64,000 nt of DNA from NCBI GenBank assembly GCA_024998685.1, contig JACOEH010000021.1:16973-80972 (forward strand), given 5' to 3'. The position numbers and the translations under genes are program-made. This DNA comes from Nitrospira sp. (GTDB lineage: Bacteria; Nitrospirota; Nitrospiria; Nitrospirales; Nitrospiraceae). Under the pieces are notes generated by a model. The model had not been told where the DNA came from. It saw only the letters and a program-made list of their open reading frames with translations, and ran no database searches. Below are positions 54,233 through 62,238 of this stretch, piece by piece (the first letter of the stretch is position 1; every line of letters starts with the position of its first letter).

Positions 54233-55780
54233 ATGACTCCTCAGACACCACGAATTCCCCGCTGGTTTTTGCTCTTGACCGCCCTTGTGACCGGTGCGGT
54301 GGTGATGGCATTGGAAATCCTGGGCAGTCGGCTGTTGGCTCCCGTATTCGGGAGTTCGTTGTTTGTCTGGGGCGCATTGATAGGAGTGATCTTGGCCGCC
54401 ATGAGCAGCGGGTACGCGTTCGGAGGTTGGATCTCCGACCGCTATACCGGCGGAGGAGTGCCGGCAGTCCTGTTGCTCTTTTCAGGAGGCTGGACATTTC
54501 TCGTCGCATGGGCGAACCAACCCATTTTGTTCGAGATCGAGAAGATGGTGCAAGACCCTCGCTGGGGCCCTTGCCTCGCCGCAACCGTACTCCTCGCTCC
54601 CCCCGCGTTCGGACTCAGCGGCGTCTTGCCGGCTATGTTGCGTTTGGCAGTGGCGGACATGGATCACCTCGGCCGACAGACAGGCCGTATGATCGCCCTG
54701 TCGACCGTGGGCAGTTTGGCCGGTACCTGGGGAACCGCGTTCTTCCTCCTCTCCTGGCTCGGCAGCCAATCCCTTGTCGCGTGGTTGGGCGGCATCCAGG
54801 TCGGACTCGGGGTTCTGTGGCTTATGAAAGGAACATCGGCTCGCCCGTCGGTATTCCTGATTGCTCTCGGCTGCTTCGCCCTATTGGGAACTATGGCTCT
54901 CCACCCGCTCCAACGCTTGAAGGTCCCCGTCTATCAAGAGGAAAGTCCGTACCAGCAGGTCCGTATTCGCGAGGATGATCTCTTCCGGTATCTCGTGCTG
55001 GATCGTACGTTCCACGCCACGATGTGGAAAGTCGATCCGACTTCCCTTTTTCTTCCCTACAGCCAAATGATGGTCTCTTCCCTCGCACTGGTGTCCGAGC
55101 CGAAACGCGGCCTCATTCTTGGTCATGGCGGCGGCTCGTTGGCGAAGTGGTTGGCACGGCACTGGCCTGCCTTGGAATTGGATATCGTGGAATTCGACCC
55201 GGTCGTCGTTCGCATGGCCGAAGAGTATTTTGATTATCGCCCGCCGGCCAATCATCACGTCTTTGTGAAGGACGGTCGAGCCTTTCTCAATGCCACGGAT
55301 CACACGTACGATGTCATGTGGATCGATGCCTTTGCGCGGGACATGATCCCGTTTCACCTCACCACGGTGGAGTTTTACTCATTGGTACGAGCGCACTTAG
55401 CCCCGGAGGGAATCGTCGCAGTCAATCTGGCGTCATCCGGCAAAGAAGGCGATCTCGCTCGGGCCTCCGCAGTCGTGCAAACCATGAAACAGGCTTTCCC
55501 AGTCCTTGAAACATTCGCAGTCGAAGGGCCATGGAAAACAGGAATGACACCGGCAAAGAATCTGATCTTTTTTGGGGGCCGTCTCATTGAGCACGAACCA
55601 ATTGACCATATCGTGACAAAGGTCACGGAGATGGCAACAACTCGGCGAGTGCCGGTGGAATCGATCGCGCTGTTGAGTACTCGCCGGATCGAACCCTGGC
55701 CTCCCGGCGTCGTCTTAAGCGACGACTTTGCCCCTTATGACCTTCTCCTCGGGCGAGAACGATCGCAATTGGTTGAATGA
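54233..55780 (+). CDS. Membrane-anchored spermidine-synthase-like methyltransferase-fold protein
   Basis: 515 residues. An N-terminal membrane half with about seven hydrophobic segments (VTGAVVMALEILGSRLLAPVFG onward, in part) is fused to a C-terminal spermidine-synthase-like Rossmann domain (ILGHGGGSLAKWL at about 300, then IVEFDPVVVRMAEE and DVMWIDAFARDMIPFHL). Such fused proteins are common and often of unknown substrate. The ATG at 54233 is preferred, though AAGGAG lies 26 bases before it. The last 119 bases of the gene recur at 56831-56949, and a dinJ-yafQ cassette lies between the two copies. Confidence 0.85.
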   Translation: MTPQTPRIPRWFLLLTALVTGAVVMALEILGSRLLAPVFGSSLFVWGALIGVILAAMSSGYAFGGWISDRYTGGGVPAVLLLFSGGWTFLVAWANQPILFEIEKMVQDPRWGPCLAATVLLAPPAFGLSGVLPAMLRLAVADMDHLGRQTGRMIALSTVGSLAGTWGTAFFLLSWLGSQSLVAWLGGIQVGLGVLWLMKGTSARPSVFLIALGCFALLGTMALHPLQRLKVPVYQEESPYQQVRIREDDLFRYLVLDRTFHATMWKVDPTSLFLPYSQMMVSSLALVSEPKRGLILGHGGGSLAKWLARHWPALELDIVEFDPVVVRMAEEYFDYRPPANHHVFVKDGRAFLNATDHTYDVMWIDAFARDMIPFHLTTVEFYSLVRAHLAPEGIVAVNLASSGKEGDLARASAVVQTMKQAFPVLETFAVEGPWKTGMTPAKNLIFFGGRLIEHEPIDHIVTKVTEMATTRRVPVESIALLSTRRIEPWPPGVVLSDDFAPYDLLLGRERSQLVE

Positions 55781-55782
55781 GG
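55664..55782 (+). repeat. 119-base direct repeat, upstream copy (gene 3' end)
   Basis: The last 117 bases of the spermidine-synthase-like gene plus GG are repeated at 56831-56949, exactly 1167 bases away, with four mismatches (115 of 119 identical). Upstream of the repeat, similarity of the two copies drops but continues at protein level. The identity ends just after the stop codon. Confidence 0.9.
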
Positions 55783-55913
55783 AGGAGAAATCACTGACTA
55801 TTGGCCGTTACGGCTGGTCAATAAGGAACTCAAACGACTCACGACGACTACATAGAGATCCCGCCTCATGAGCTTACGATGACAAGCTCTCGTGATGACC
55901 GGATGATCATGTT

Positions 55914-55923
55914 CGTGTACACG
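55914..55923. promoter_or_regulatory. Perfect 10-base palindrome before dinJ, possible operator
   Basis: CGTGTACACG is self-complementary and lies about 70 bases before the dinJ start; a TACAAT (-10-like, 55963-55968) follows. RelB/DinJ-type antitoxins bind such palindromes to repress their own operon. Operator role is inferred. Confidence 0.35.
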
Positions 55924-55992
55924 GGCATATACAAACATCTTTCCTTCGCACGACAAGTGGCGTACAATTTGAGCATGAGAAAGACCGAACGT

Positions 55993-56253
55993 ATGTCCAT
56001 GTCCGATCGCATCAACACTCGTATCGACACTGCTCTGAAAAAGAAGGCCATCAAGGTCTTCGACCGCCTCGGCATTACCGAAGCTGAGGCTATACGCCTT
56101 TTCTACGCTCAGGTAGAACTCCACCAGGGCATCCCCTTTCCGATCATGATTCCAAACGCTCACACGCTGGATGCCTTTGAAGAAGGCAAACATCCCGAGA
56201 AACTGCCTTCCTTCAAGAACTTTCGAGCACTCAGAGCCCACACAGGCATCTAA
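55993..56253 (+). CDS. dinJ: RelB/DinJ-type antitoxin
   Basis: 86 residues from ATG 55993 (MSMSDRINTRIDTALK); an ATG at 55975 is possible. Ribbon-helix-helix N-terminus (RINTRIDTALKKKAIKVFDR, GITEAEAIRLFYAQV) and C-terminal HTLDAFEEGKH that would wrap the toxin. Four bases before yafQ. Lies 210 bases behind the spermidine-synthase-like gene. Confidence 0.88.
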   Translation: MSMSDRINTRIDTALKKKAIKVFDRLGITEAEAIRLFYAQVELHQGIPFPIMIPNAHTLDAFEEGKHPEKLPSFKNFRALRAHTGI

Positions 56254-56256
56254 GTC

Positions 56257-56526
56257 TTGCTCCTCATCAAAGCCGCCAACCGTTTTCTCAAGGATCTCAA
56301 GCTCGCTGAAAAGCGCGGTTACAATATCGACAAACTCGAAGCCATCGTCGACCTCCTTCAGGCACAAAAACCATTGCCACCCAGGAATAGAGACCACCAT
56401 CTCATCGGCGAATGGGACCACCATCGCGAATGCCACATCGAACCAGACTGGCTCCTCATCTATAGAATTGAAGCCACGTTCCTCCTTCTCGAACGTACCG
56501 GAACGCACGCCGATCTTTTTGAGTGA
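56257..56526 (+). CDS. yafQ: YafQ-type RelE-family mRNA interferase toxin
   Basis: 89 residues, TTG start at 56257. Ribosome-dependent endoribonuclease family. The C-terminal half has the YafQ signature: HHRECHIEPDWLLIYRIEA and LLLERTGTHADLF, with the His residues used in catalysis. Partner of the upstream DinJ-like antitoxin. A second, 5'-truncated copy lies at 59894-60142, identical from codon 19 on. Frame intact. Confidence 0.88.
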   Translation: MLLIKAANRFLKDLKLAEKRGYNIDKLEAIVDLLQAQKPLPPRNRDHHLIGEWDHHRECHIEPDWLLIYRIEATFLLLERTGTHADLFE

Positions 56527-56670
56527 TGTTGATTGTGTAGACTATCGGCAGAAGCAGAAACCCGTGCGGATGCCCACCCGCTCGCGGTATCTTCGTCTGA
56601 CTCTGTCGTGTGTGGGCATTCGTCAGCAACACAGCAAGCCGCGCTGCCCCTGACAGAACGGCCGCGTCGA
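56278..56670 (+). repeat. 393-base duplicated segment, copy 1 (yafQ plus IS fragment)
   Basis: The partner is 59894-60286, at a constant offset of 3616 bases. From 56310 on the two differ by one base (A at 56653 against G), but the first 30 bases differ at several sites. That mosaic of diverged and near-identical blocks suggests recombination or conversion rather than one simple duplication. Confidence 0.88.
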
Positions 56671-56692
56671 GCGGTCGATCGGAACGCTGAAG
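56612..56692 (+). pseudogene. Fragment of a DDE integrase-core transposase, copy 1
   Basis: Reads GIRQQHSKPRCP, stop, QNGRVERSIGTLKR. The pattern QHSKPRCPWQNGRVERxxGTLK is the C-terminal part of the rve catalytic domain of IS3/IS481-type transposases. In this copy TGG (Trp) has become TGA, a nonsense change; the other copy keeps TGG. The frame runs directly into the duplicated gene end. Confidence 0.65.
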
Positions 56693-56947
56693 CGGTTGTG
56701 GAAGACGGGAATGACCCCAACGAAGAATCTGATCTTCTTTGGAGGCCGTCTCATCGAGCACGAATCGGTGGACAATCTCCTGGCGAAGATTACGGATATG
56801 GCGACGAATCAGCGCCTGCCGATGGAAACGATCGCGCTGTTGAGTACTCGCCGGATCGAGCCCTGGCCTCCCGGCGTCGTCTTAAGCGACGACTTTGCCC
56901 CTTATGACCTTCTCCTCGGGCGAGAGCGATCACAATTGGTGGAATGA
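56693..56947 (+). pseudogene. 3' fragment of a second spermidine-synthase-like gene
   Basis: About 82 codons (WKTGMTPTKNLIFFGG to GRERSQLVE) match the end of the gene at 54233-55780. I count 14 differences over about 81 residues, none of them in the last 38. The 5' side is cut by the IS fragment. Same orientation as the intact gene. No start codon, so not expressed as an enzyme. Confidence 0.9.
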
Positions 56948-56949
56948 GG
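56831..56949 (+). repeat. 119-base direct repeat, downstream copy
   Basis: Partner of 55664-55782; 115 of 119 bases agree. The two copies bracket the dinJ-yafQ-IS segment, like attachment-site repeats of an integrated element. A tyrosine-recombinase remnant begins about 40 bases further on. Confidence 0.9.
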
Positions 56950-56990
56950 TCCGCGCCCAATAGCGAAGAGTAACGAAGGAACGACCCCTA

Positions 56991-57129
56991 CCCTGTCCGA
57001 TGACCACGCGCGTCGGCTCTTGGAAGCCCCCAAGACACACTCAAGACCATGCGCGATCGAGCGATCTTGGTGACCCTGCTCTATCATGGGATGCGACGGG
57101 AAGAGCTGTGCAGTTTGTGTAAGCTCTAA
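56991..57129 (+). pseudogene. Tyrosine recombinase (phage-integrase family) remnant
   Basis: Two frames joined by one frameshift near 57040 read LSDDHARRLLEAPKTH and then KTMRDRAILVTLLYHGMRREEL before TAA. The pattern RDRAILxTLLYHGxRREEL is the catalytic-domain segment with the first Arg of the RHRY set. The rest of the gene is missing. The further 267 bases up to the WD40 gene hold nothing I can assign. Confidence 0.75.
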
Positions 57130-57396
57130 CGTCAAGTGCCAGAAGATTCTCCTCCTGACTGTCTCAACCTATGGGAAGCTTACACTCTCTTCCTAACTTT
57201 CAAAGGTTTCGCTGGAACGATTTGTAGCATCGAGGGATTGTGGCGCATAGCTTGCGGCATTGGAGGTAACCTAAGCAACCTTGAATGGCACGCTGCCCAG
57301 TCAGGTATAACGGATGATGCGCACTGGCACTATGGGCGACGGAGCACTATGTAGCCTACCCCACTCCCGTTTTCATAGAGAGCAAGTTCCCGCTGA

Positions 57397-58425
57397 TTAG
57401 TTTGACGGTGGGGCAGAGACCACCTGGCCGATGTTCCAAAGACGGATGCTGGCGTCGTAACTTCCAGAGGCAACGTATTTATTGTCCGGACTAAATGCGA
57501 CCGTTAGGACAGGCGCAGAATGGACTTTCAGTATTTTCAGTTCTTTGTGCGTCCGAATGTCCCAAATTCGAATTGTTTCATCTTGGCCTCCAGATAGAAG
57601 AAATCGATCGTCTGAATCAAGAGCGAGGGCAAAAACGGCACCTGTATGTCCTAAGAATGATTGCATTCTGGTTTCCTCTCCCATTTTCCATACGTGAATT
57701 GAGCCATCAGCACACCCAGCAGCGATGAGTCCTCTGCCGCTTAATGCCAGCGAGAAAATCTCTCCGGCATTGAGTGAGACGGTTTTTGCCATCCGACCTG
57801 TTTCTGTTTCCCAATACCGTACCATTCCATCATCACTCCCAGACACCACACGACTACCATCAGAGCTAAATACAACGGTGTGCACCGTATTAGAGTGCCC
57901 CAGGAGTTCTTGGACCAGTGCTTTGGTGTCCAGATTCCAAATTCGAATCGTTGCATCATGCGAAGCTGTGGCGAGCAATTTACCCGTAGAATCAAAGCAT
58001 ATCGAACGGATGCCTCCACTGTGTCCTCGCAAGACAGCTCTGGCTTCAAAGGTTCGCACATCAAATATTCTTACAGATCCGTCTCTTGTCCCGATTGCAA
58101 CAAGATCGCCTTTGGGACTAAACGCCACAGAGAGGACGTTAGGTGGTGGATTTTCTGCAGTATAGCTGCTAACTTGTTTCCCACCTTCAAACAGAACTGC
58201 CAACTCTTCTCCTCTTTGGATATCCCAAAGTCGTGCAGTGAGGTCATGCCCTCCTGTTACCAACAGTTTTCCATTCGGGCTAAAAGCCAGTGCAGCGACT
58301 CCGTCCGTATGACCGATCAGAACTCTTTCCGTATTCTCTGCGGTGAGACCTGTCTTGCAGGCCGCAAGAGCCCAAACAGTGCAAACAAGAAGCGTACGCT
58401 TTACTACACATGATTTTGTGTTCAA
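57397..58425 (-). CDS. WD40-repeat lipoprotein (seven-bladed propeller)
   Basis: About 342 residues from a TTG at 58425 (NTKSCVVKRTLLVC then WALAAC lipobox); the frame also allows ATG 58485. Seven WD40 repeats (about 35-335), for example GHTDGVAALAFSPNGKLLVTGG and HDATIRIWNLDTK, enough for one complete propeller. Predicted lipid-anchored, outside the cytoplasm. It starts 22 bases after the stop of the Rhs-tail-like fragment on the same strand, like the other two tail/exported-protein pairs. Confidence 0.85.
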   Translation of the reverse strand: MNTKSCVVKRTLLVCTVWALAACKTGLTAENTERVLIGHTDGVAALAFSPNGKLLVTGGHDLTARLWDIQRGEELAVLFEGGKQVSSYTAENPPPNVLSVAFSPKGDLVAIGTRDGSVRIFDVRTFEARAVLRGHSGGIRSICFDSTGKLLATASHDATIRIWNLDTKALVQELLGHSNTVHTVVFSSDGSRVVSGSDDGMVRYWETETGRMAKTVSLNAGEIFSLALSGRGLIAAGCADGSIHVWKMGEETRMQSFLGHTGAVFALALDSDDRFLLSGGQDETIRIWDIRTHKELKILKVHSAPVLTVAFSPDNKYVASGSYDASIRLWNIGQVVSAPPSN

Positions 58426-58447
58426 GTTTTCCCAGCCTCTAAACCAC

Positions 58448-58939
58448 TCATGGGCACGCGCTAACACAGACGCGATATGTTCCACCCCCCATATGATCGC
58501 TAGGCGTTATACCCCACGGACGGATAAACAACTTATAATAACCATCCCCATATGGGACAGTAACATTTTCCATATTGTAAGTACTAATGGAGAATGATTG
58601 AAGGTACTGGTGGCTCTGAGAAACAGGAGATTGCCATGGAATCATACTGGCATCCGCCCTATGCCAATACAAATCCACCTCCAAGGGTCTGGTCCCCACT
58701 GGGAAACCTCGCTTGATTCCAAATTCAAGAGTACCTCCCTGCGCTTCCGAACCACGTGTAAAAGACCCCCTCATACCTTCACAGTAGTCCGAGATGCAAC
58801 TTCCAAACGATTTTCTGGCTCGGACTCTTAACGACTGCCCATCTGGCTGGCCTTGAGCCTGTGCCAAAGCATTTTGTACATACCTTTGGTACACCTCATA
58901 CATTCCCAGCGAAAACGCAGCGGTACCAGCCGAACAAGA
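58448..58939 (-). pseudogene. Rhs-tail-like gene fragment C, 5' end cut by RAYT element
   Basis: An open frame from about 58939 reads SAGTAAFSLGMYEVYQRYVQ and then a strand-rich domain ending YRVCVSACP. The start resembles AAATAAFALGVHETYKAYQQ of the Rhs gene end at 63365-64000 and TATAAFSLRVQQAYEVYKQ of 62239-62775. The 5' side stops at the GGGTCAG repeats of the RAYT element 2. An internal ATG at 58903 could still give a 151-residue product. Two direct copies of AGAATAGGGTCAG lie at the junction. Confidence 0.6.
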
Positions 58940-58956
58940 ATAGGGTCAGAAGAATA

Positions 58957-59880
58957 GGGTCAGGTCTTGTTCTATGCATCGCCACTAGTCTGGGGATTCA
59001 CCAGGCGGCTGATCGTCGAAGAGTGCAGGCCCACGGCTCGACCAATTTCGGACAGGCTATAGCCATGTTCCAGATGTGCCCGACGAATAGCCTCATTACG
59101 CCACGTGCGGTCCGCACGGGAACCGGCAGGGAAGAGGTGGCGTAGCGGCGGTCTGGTCGCAAATCGTTGCTGCCGGGAAATCTCTTTCAGTGGACGCTTG
59201 TCCCGGAGCTGCGGCGCCAGACGTTCAACAAATCGCTCGTTCCCGAGGAGCACCTGTCCCCGCACCTGTTCCCAGGGTGAATGGTAACCGATCCCCTCTG
59301 CGACAAAGGCCCGGTACTTCTGCTGAGCGGCCGCCCGCTGGTGGCCGAATTGGGACAGCAACCAGTCCACTGTCAAAAGCGACGGGACGGAGACGAGCCC
59401 AGCCGTCGCGCGATAGCTCGACCACGGATAGGTATCGGGTTTGCGGGTAGTCTTGGCCCGTACCGGATTGAGCACGACATAGCGGCAAAGCTCCAGTAGA
59501 TAGCTCTCCCGGTCCACCACGATTGCCTTGAAGCGACCTTGCAGCACGTGACCGACCCGACCGTGACGGCGATTGAAGGCTTGGGTGTAGACCCCGTTGA
59601 TCTGACGCATGGCCTTCGACAGATTGGCATCTGGCGTCTCCACGACCAGGTGAAAGTGGTTATCCATCAAGCAATAGGCATGCAGCAGGAAATGAAACCG
59701 AGCAACGACATGCGCCAGCACATCGAGGAGCCGCTGTCGGTCCTCATCATCGACGAAGATGTCCTGCCGGGCGTTGCCGCGGGTGGTGACGTGGTAGAGC
59801 GCCCCAGGAAATTCGATGCGCAGGGGACGGGTCATGAGGGGAATATAGTTCATCAGGATGCACAATACAAGATCTGACCC
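58957..59880 (-). mobile_element. RAYT element 2 with terminal inverted repeats
   Basis: 924 bases. The ends are GGGTCAGGTCTTG at 58957 and, on the minus strand, GGGTCAGATCTTG from 59880; 17 of 21 positions agree. The right 21-base end is identical to that of element 1. The transposase stop lies in the left repeat, as in element 1. It separates tail fragment C from the truncated yafQ copy. Confidence 0.78.
58972..59835 (-). CDS. REP-associated tyrosine transposase (RAYT), copy 2
   Basis: 287 residues from ATG 59835 (MTRPLRIEFPGALYHV). HUH motif in MDNHFHLVVET, Tyr region GVYTQAFNRRHGR, fused C-terminal HTH GYSLSEIGRAVGLHSST. Highly similar to copy 1 throughout with scattered substitutions, so the two have diverged since they separated. 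Frame intact. Confidence 0.92.
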   Translation of the reverse strand: MTRPLRIEFPGALYHVTTRGNARQDIFVDDEDRQRLLDVLAHVVARFHFLLHAYCLMDNHFHLVVETPDANLSKAMRQINGVYTQAFNRRHGRVGHVLQGRFKAIVVDRESYLLELCRYVVLNPVRAKTTRKPDTYPWSSYRATAGLVSVPSLLTVDWLLSQFGHQRAAAQQKYRAFVAEGIGYHSPWEQVRGQVLLGNERFVERLAPQLRDKRPLKEISRQQRFATRPPLRHLFPAGSRADRTWRNEAIRRAHLEHGYSLSEIGRAVGLHSSTISRLVNPQTSGDA

Positions 59881-59893
59881 TTTTTACAACGCC

Positions 59894-60142
59894 AGCCGTT
59901 TTGTCAAGGACCTCAAGCTCGCCAAAAAGCGCGGTTACAATATCGACAAACTCGAAGCCATCGTCGACCTCCTTCAGGCACAAAAACCATTGCCACCCAG
60001 GAATAGAGACCACCATCTCATCGGCGAATGGGACCACCATCGCGAATGCCACATCGAACCAGACTGGCTCCTCATCTATAGAATTGAAGCCACGTTCCTC
60101 CTTCTCGAACGTACCGGAACGCACGCCGATCTTTTTGAGTGA
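59894..60142 (+). pseudogene. 5'-truncated second copy of yafQ
   Basis: From codon 9 of yafQ onward (ASRFVKDLKLAKKRGYN) to the identical C-terminus RTGTHADLFE. The first codons are replaced by the RAYT right end, and no dinJ precedes it. An ATG inside the RAYT end (59858) stays in frame and would restore a 94-residue product, so expression is not ruled out. Confidence 0.8.
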
Positions 60143-60286
60143 TGTTGATTGTGTAGACTATCGGCAGAAGCAGAAACCCGTGCGGATGCCCACCCGCTCG
60201 CGGTATCTTCGTCTGACTCTGTCGTGTGTGGGCATTCGTCAGCAACACAGCAAGCCGCGCTGCCCCTGGCAGAACGGCCGCGTCGA
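59894..60286 (+). repeat. 393-base duplicated segment, copy 2
   Basis: Partner of 56278-56670; near-identical from 59926 to 60286. Identity stops in the IS fragment at CGTCGA, after which the two loci hold unrelated sequence. Confidence 0.88.
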
Positions 60287-60311
60287 ACGCCTGTGCGGGA
60301 TCAGGGAAACA
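60228..60311 (+). pseudogene. Fragment of a DDE integrase-core transposase, copy 2
   Basis: Reads GIRQQHSKPRCPWQNGRVERLCG without the nonsense change of copy 1. No start and no upstream catalytic residues; continues into sequence of unknown origin. Confidence 0.6.
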
Positions 60312-60365
60312 GAGGTTGTCGCCCCGTCGGATGGAAAAGCTGCTCAAGTGTGGCCTTAAGCCGCC

Positions 60366-60530
60366 AATATCGCCACCTTCACATTCACGGACAAGGCTGC
60401 AGCAGAACTCAAAGAACGCATCCTCAATCGGTGCCGTGAGGAACTTGGCAGCGTGAACGATATGGCGGAGATGTACATCGGCACGATCCATGCCTTCTGC
60501 CTGGACTTGCTTAAGACTGAAGTCCCGATC
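60366..60530 (+). pseudogene. UvrD/RecB-type helicase fragment
   Basis: An open stretch reads NIATFTFTDKAAAELKERI, then GSVNDMAEMYIGTIHAFCLD and LLKTEVP. TFTxKAAxELKxRI is motif Ia, and GTIHAFCLxLL precedes motif II of superfamily 1A helicases. Walker A and everything after this block are missing. It is a remnant of a larger accessory gene, possibly of a defence or mobile locus. Confidence 0.7.
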
Positions 60531-60563
60531 AATGAATTAGGGGGGCAAGTCTTGTTTCTTGGA

Positions 60564-60704
60564 TTAAGACCTGTTGGCGATTCGGCTTATTGTCGCGTAA
60601 TGCAGACCCAGCATATCCGCCACCTTTCGTTGACTGTACCCGTAACGATGGACCGCCTGAACACTTGCCATGCTCTCAGTTACCTGGTACAGCCCCCTAC
60701 GTTT
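60564..60704 (-). pseudogene. C-terminal HTH remnant of a third RAYT-like transposase
   Basis: Minus-strand codons ending at 60564 read VHRYGYSQRKVADMLGLHYATISRIANRS, given here in two parts: VHRYGYSQRKVADMLG and LHYATISRIANRS. This is the fused C-terminal HTH of RAYTs. The N-terminal HUH part is missing. Different sequence from copies 1 and 2. Confidence 0.55.
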
Positions 60705-60707
60705 TCT

Positions 60708-62225
60708 TCAGCTAGGTTGCCGATACTTTATCGTTCCCTCTGCTGCGCCAAGAAGTCCATAAATATGCTCTTCTACTGTTGAAAGTGTTTGAACCCACTG
60801 TACTGTTTCGTTTTCCTCACCTGCCGCTGCCCGGGCAGCGGCGAGAACTTGTAGCGCCTCTAAATAGTCAGGGTGTTCTTCTTGTGTTGCGAACAATTCT
60901 TTGATCGCCTTGATGTGAGGAGCCTCTGCTATACCAGCACGCAACAAGTCGAAGCACTCGATTGCTGAACGAACATCTCCGGATCGCGCTAAATCCCTGG
61001 TGATCTTTGCCAAGAGGTCCAGATCTACAGGAACCGTCTTTTTCAGATGTTGCACGGCCGCTTGCATGTTCCCAGCGTTAAGATCTGCGAGCGCTCGATA
61101 ATATTCCTCGTTGACTCGCCACTGGCTGTTTGCGATTCGCTGACCAGCCTCAATCGCATCATACGTATTGCCAAGCTTTGCATACATTAAGGCGATGTCC
61201 TGCCAAACCAATGAAGACGCGGCGCGTACAAAATCCTGATTGTTCCCTCGGATCTCAATGGCGGATTGTCGAGCAACCCCTAGTAGCTTTATAGCTAACT
61301 GGTTCTGCTTCGATTCGATTAAGGCCTTCACAATCGTCAACGTATCCTGAGTTTTCTCCAAAGGACCAAGTCTTGCCCTGGCCACTAACGCCTGACGCCT
61401 CTTGAACACGAGGTCGGTCTGTTCACTGTCACCCATATGGGCACTCAAGACCGCAAGATCTAATAATCCTTGAGCCTGGGACCTCGGATTATTTAGACTT
61501 TCCTGTACCAGATGAACAAGCTTGGAACGATACGATTCTGCCAATGGACGGTTCCCTGAATCATAGTAGGCCGCTGCCACTGCTTTCGTTGCAGTAACTT
61601 TGAATTCATGATTTCTGGCTTCCTTGCTTTCAACATTCTGGTAAAGCCTTGCCACAGTCCGCTCCGATTCCGTAAATTCACCACTACGCACTTGAGCCAA
61701 CGCAATGTTCCTATACATTACGGCTTGGCTCATGCGATCAGCGATTTGATTGGCGCGTTCCAGTGCAATTTCAAAAGTTCGACGTCGTTCTTGATCCATT
61801 CCGGCACGACCTTGTTGGATTGCTAGATTACAAAGTCGTTCAATGGTCTCAGATTCCGGGTTGAGGAAGCTGCCGACTGCACCAATTGAGGATAAGATGA
61901 GTTTCAGAGTGCGCTCAAAAAGTGCCCGAGAACTTTCTACGTTCCCGGCCTTGGCTTGCGTCACCGCGAGTAGAGGAAGTACCCTCAACTGGATCCCTGT
62001 CCGAACTGTCTCCAAATGACTAGAGACCTCCGTTAACAATTCAGCTGGCTGATTCGTGTTCGCGTCCGCATGCCCGATTGGATAGAGGCAGAGGAGGAGT
62101 AAGACCACTAGGCTTGTGGCCAAGAGAGCACAAACGGCACCGAGTGGCTTAGGATTACCTAATCGTCGCACTGAGTTAATGCGCAGGAGCACAGAATTGA
62201 GAACCCTGGTAATTAAGAGGGACAT
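60708..62225 (-). CDS. Membrane-anchored TPR-like exported protein
   Basis: 505 residues from ATG 62225 (a TTG one codon earlier is also possible). One TM anchor at about 30-50 (LLATSLVVLLLLCLYPIG), then a helical domain to the end with TPR-like pairs (LFERTLKLILSSIG, ALERANQIADRMSQAVMYRNI, in part, and AIEAGQRIANSQWRVNEEYYRAL-like units). Predicted outside the cytoplasm. It begins 13 bases after the Rhs-tail-like gene B on the same strand. Function unknown; AT-richer than the core genes. Confidence 0.7.
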   Translation of the reverse strand: MSLLITRVLNSVLLRINSVRRLGNPKPLGAVCALLATSLVVLLLLCLYPIGHADANTNQPAELLTEVSSHLETVRTGIQLRVLPLLAVTQAKAGNVESSRALFERTLKLILSSIGAVGSFLNPESETIERLCNLAIQQGRAGMDQERRRTFEIALERANQIADRMSQAVMYRNIALAQVRSGEFTESERTVARLYQNVESKEARNHEFKVTATKAVAAAYYDSGNRPLAESYRSKLVHLVQESLNNPRSQAQGLLDLAVLSAHMGDSEQTDLVFKRRQALVARARLGPLEKTQDTLTIVKALIESKQNQLAIKLLGVARQSAIEIRGNNQDFVRAASSLVWQDIALMYAKLGNTYDAIEAGQRIANSQWRVNEEYYRALADLNAGNMQAAVQHLKKTVPVDLDLLAKITRDLARSGDVRSAIECFDLLRAGIAEAPHIKAIKELFATQEEHPDYLEALQVLAAARAAAGEENETVQWVQTLSTVEEHIYGLLGAAEGTIKYRQPS

Positions 62226-62238
62226 CAAAATACCCTAT

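Noticed and set aside
52725..54584. 619-residue frame for UDP-glucose dehydrogenase
   Set aside because: The first 178 codons lie in the divergent intergenic region and in the next gene; the Rossmann motif starts at the ATG at 54050 behind a strong ribosome site.
55798..56508. 236-residue minus-strand frame opposite dinJ-yafQ
   Set aside because: It is the reverse of the recognisable antitoxin and toxin genes and has no family resemblance.
57136..57354. 72-residue plus-strand frame after the integrase remnant
   Set aside because: No start site or recognisable pattern; follows a decayed gene.
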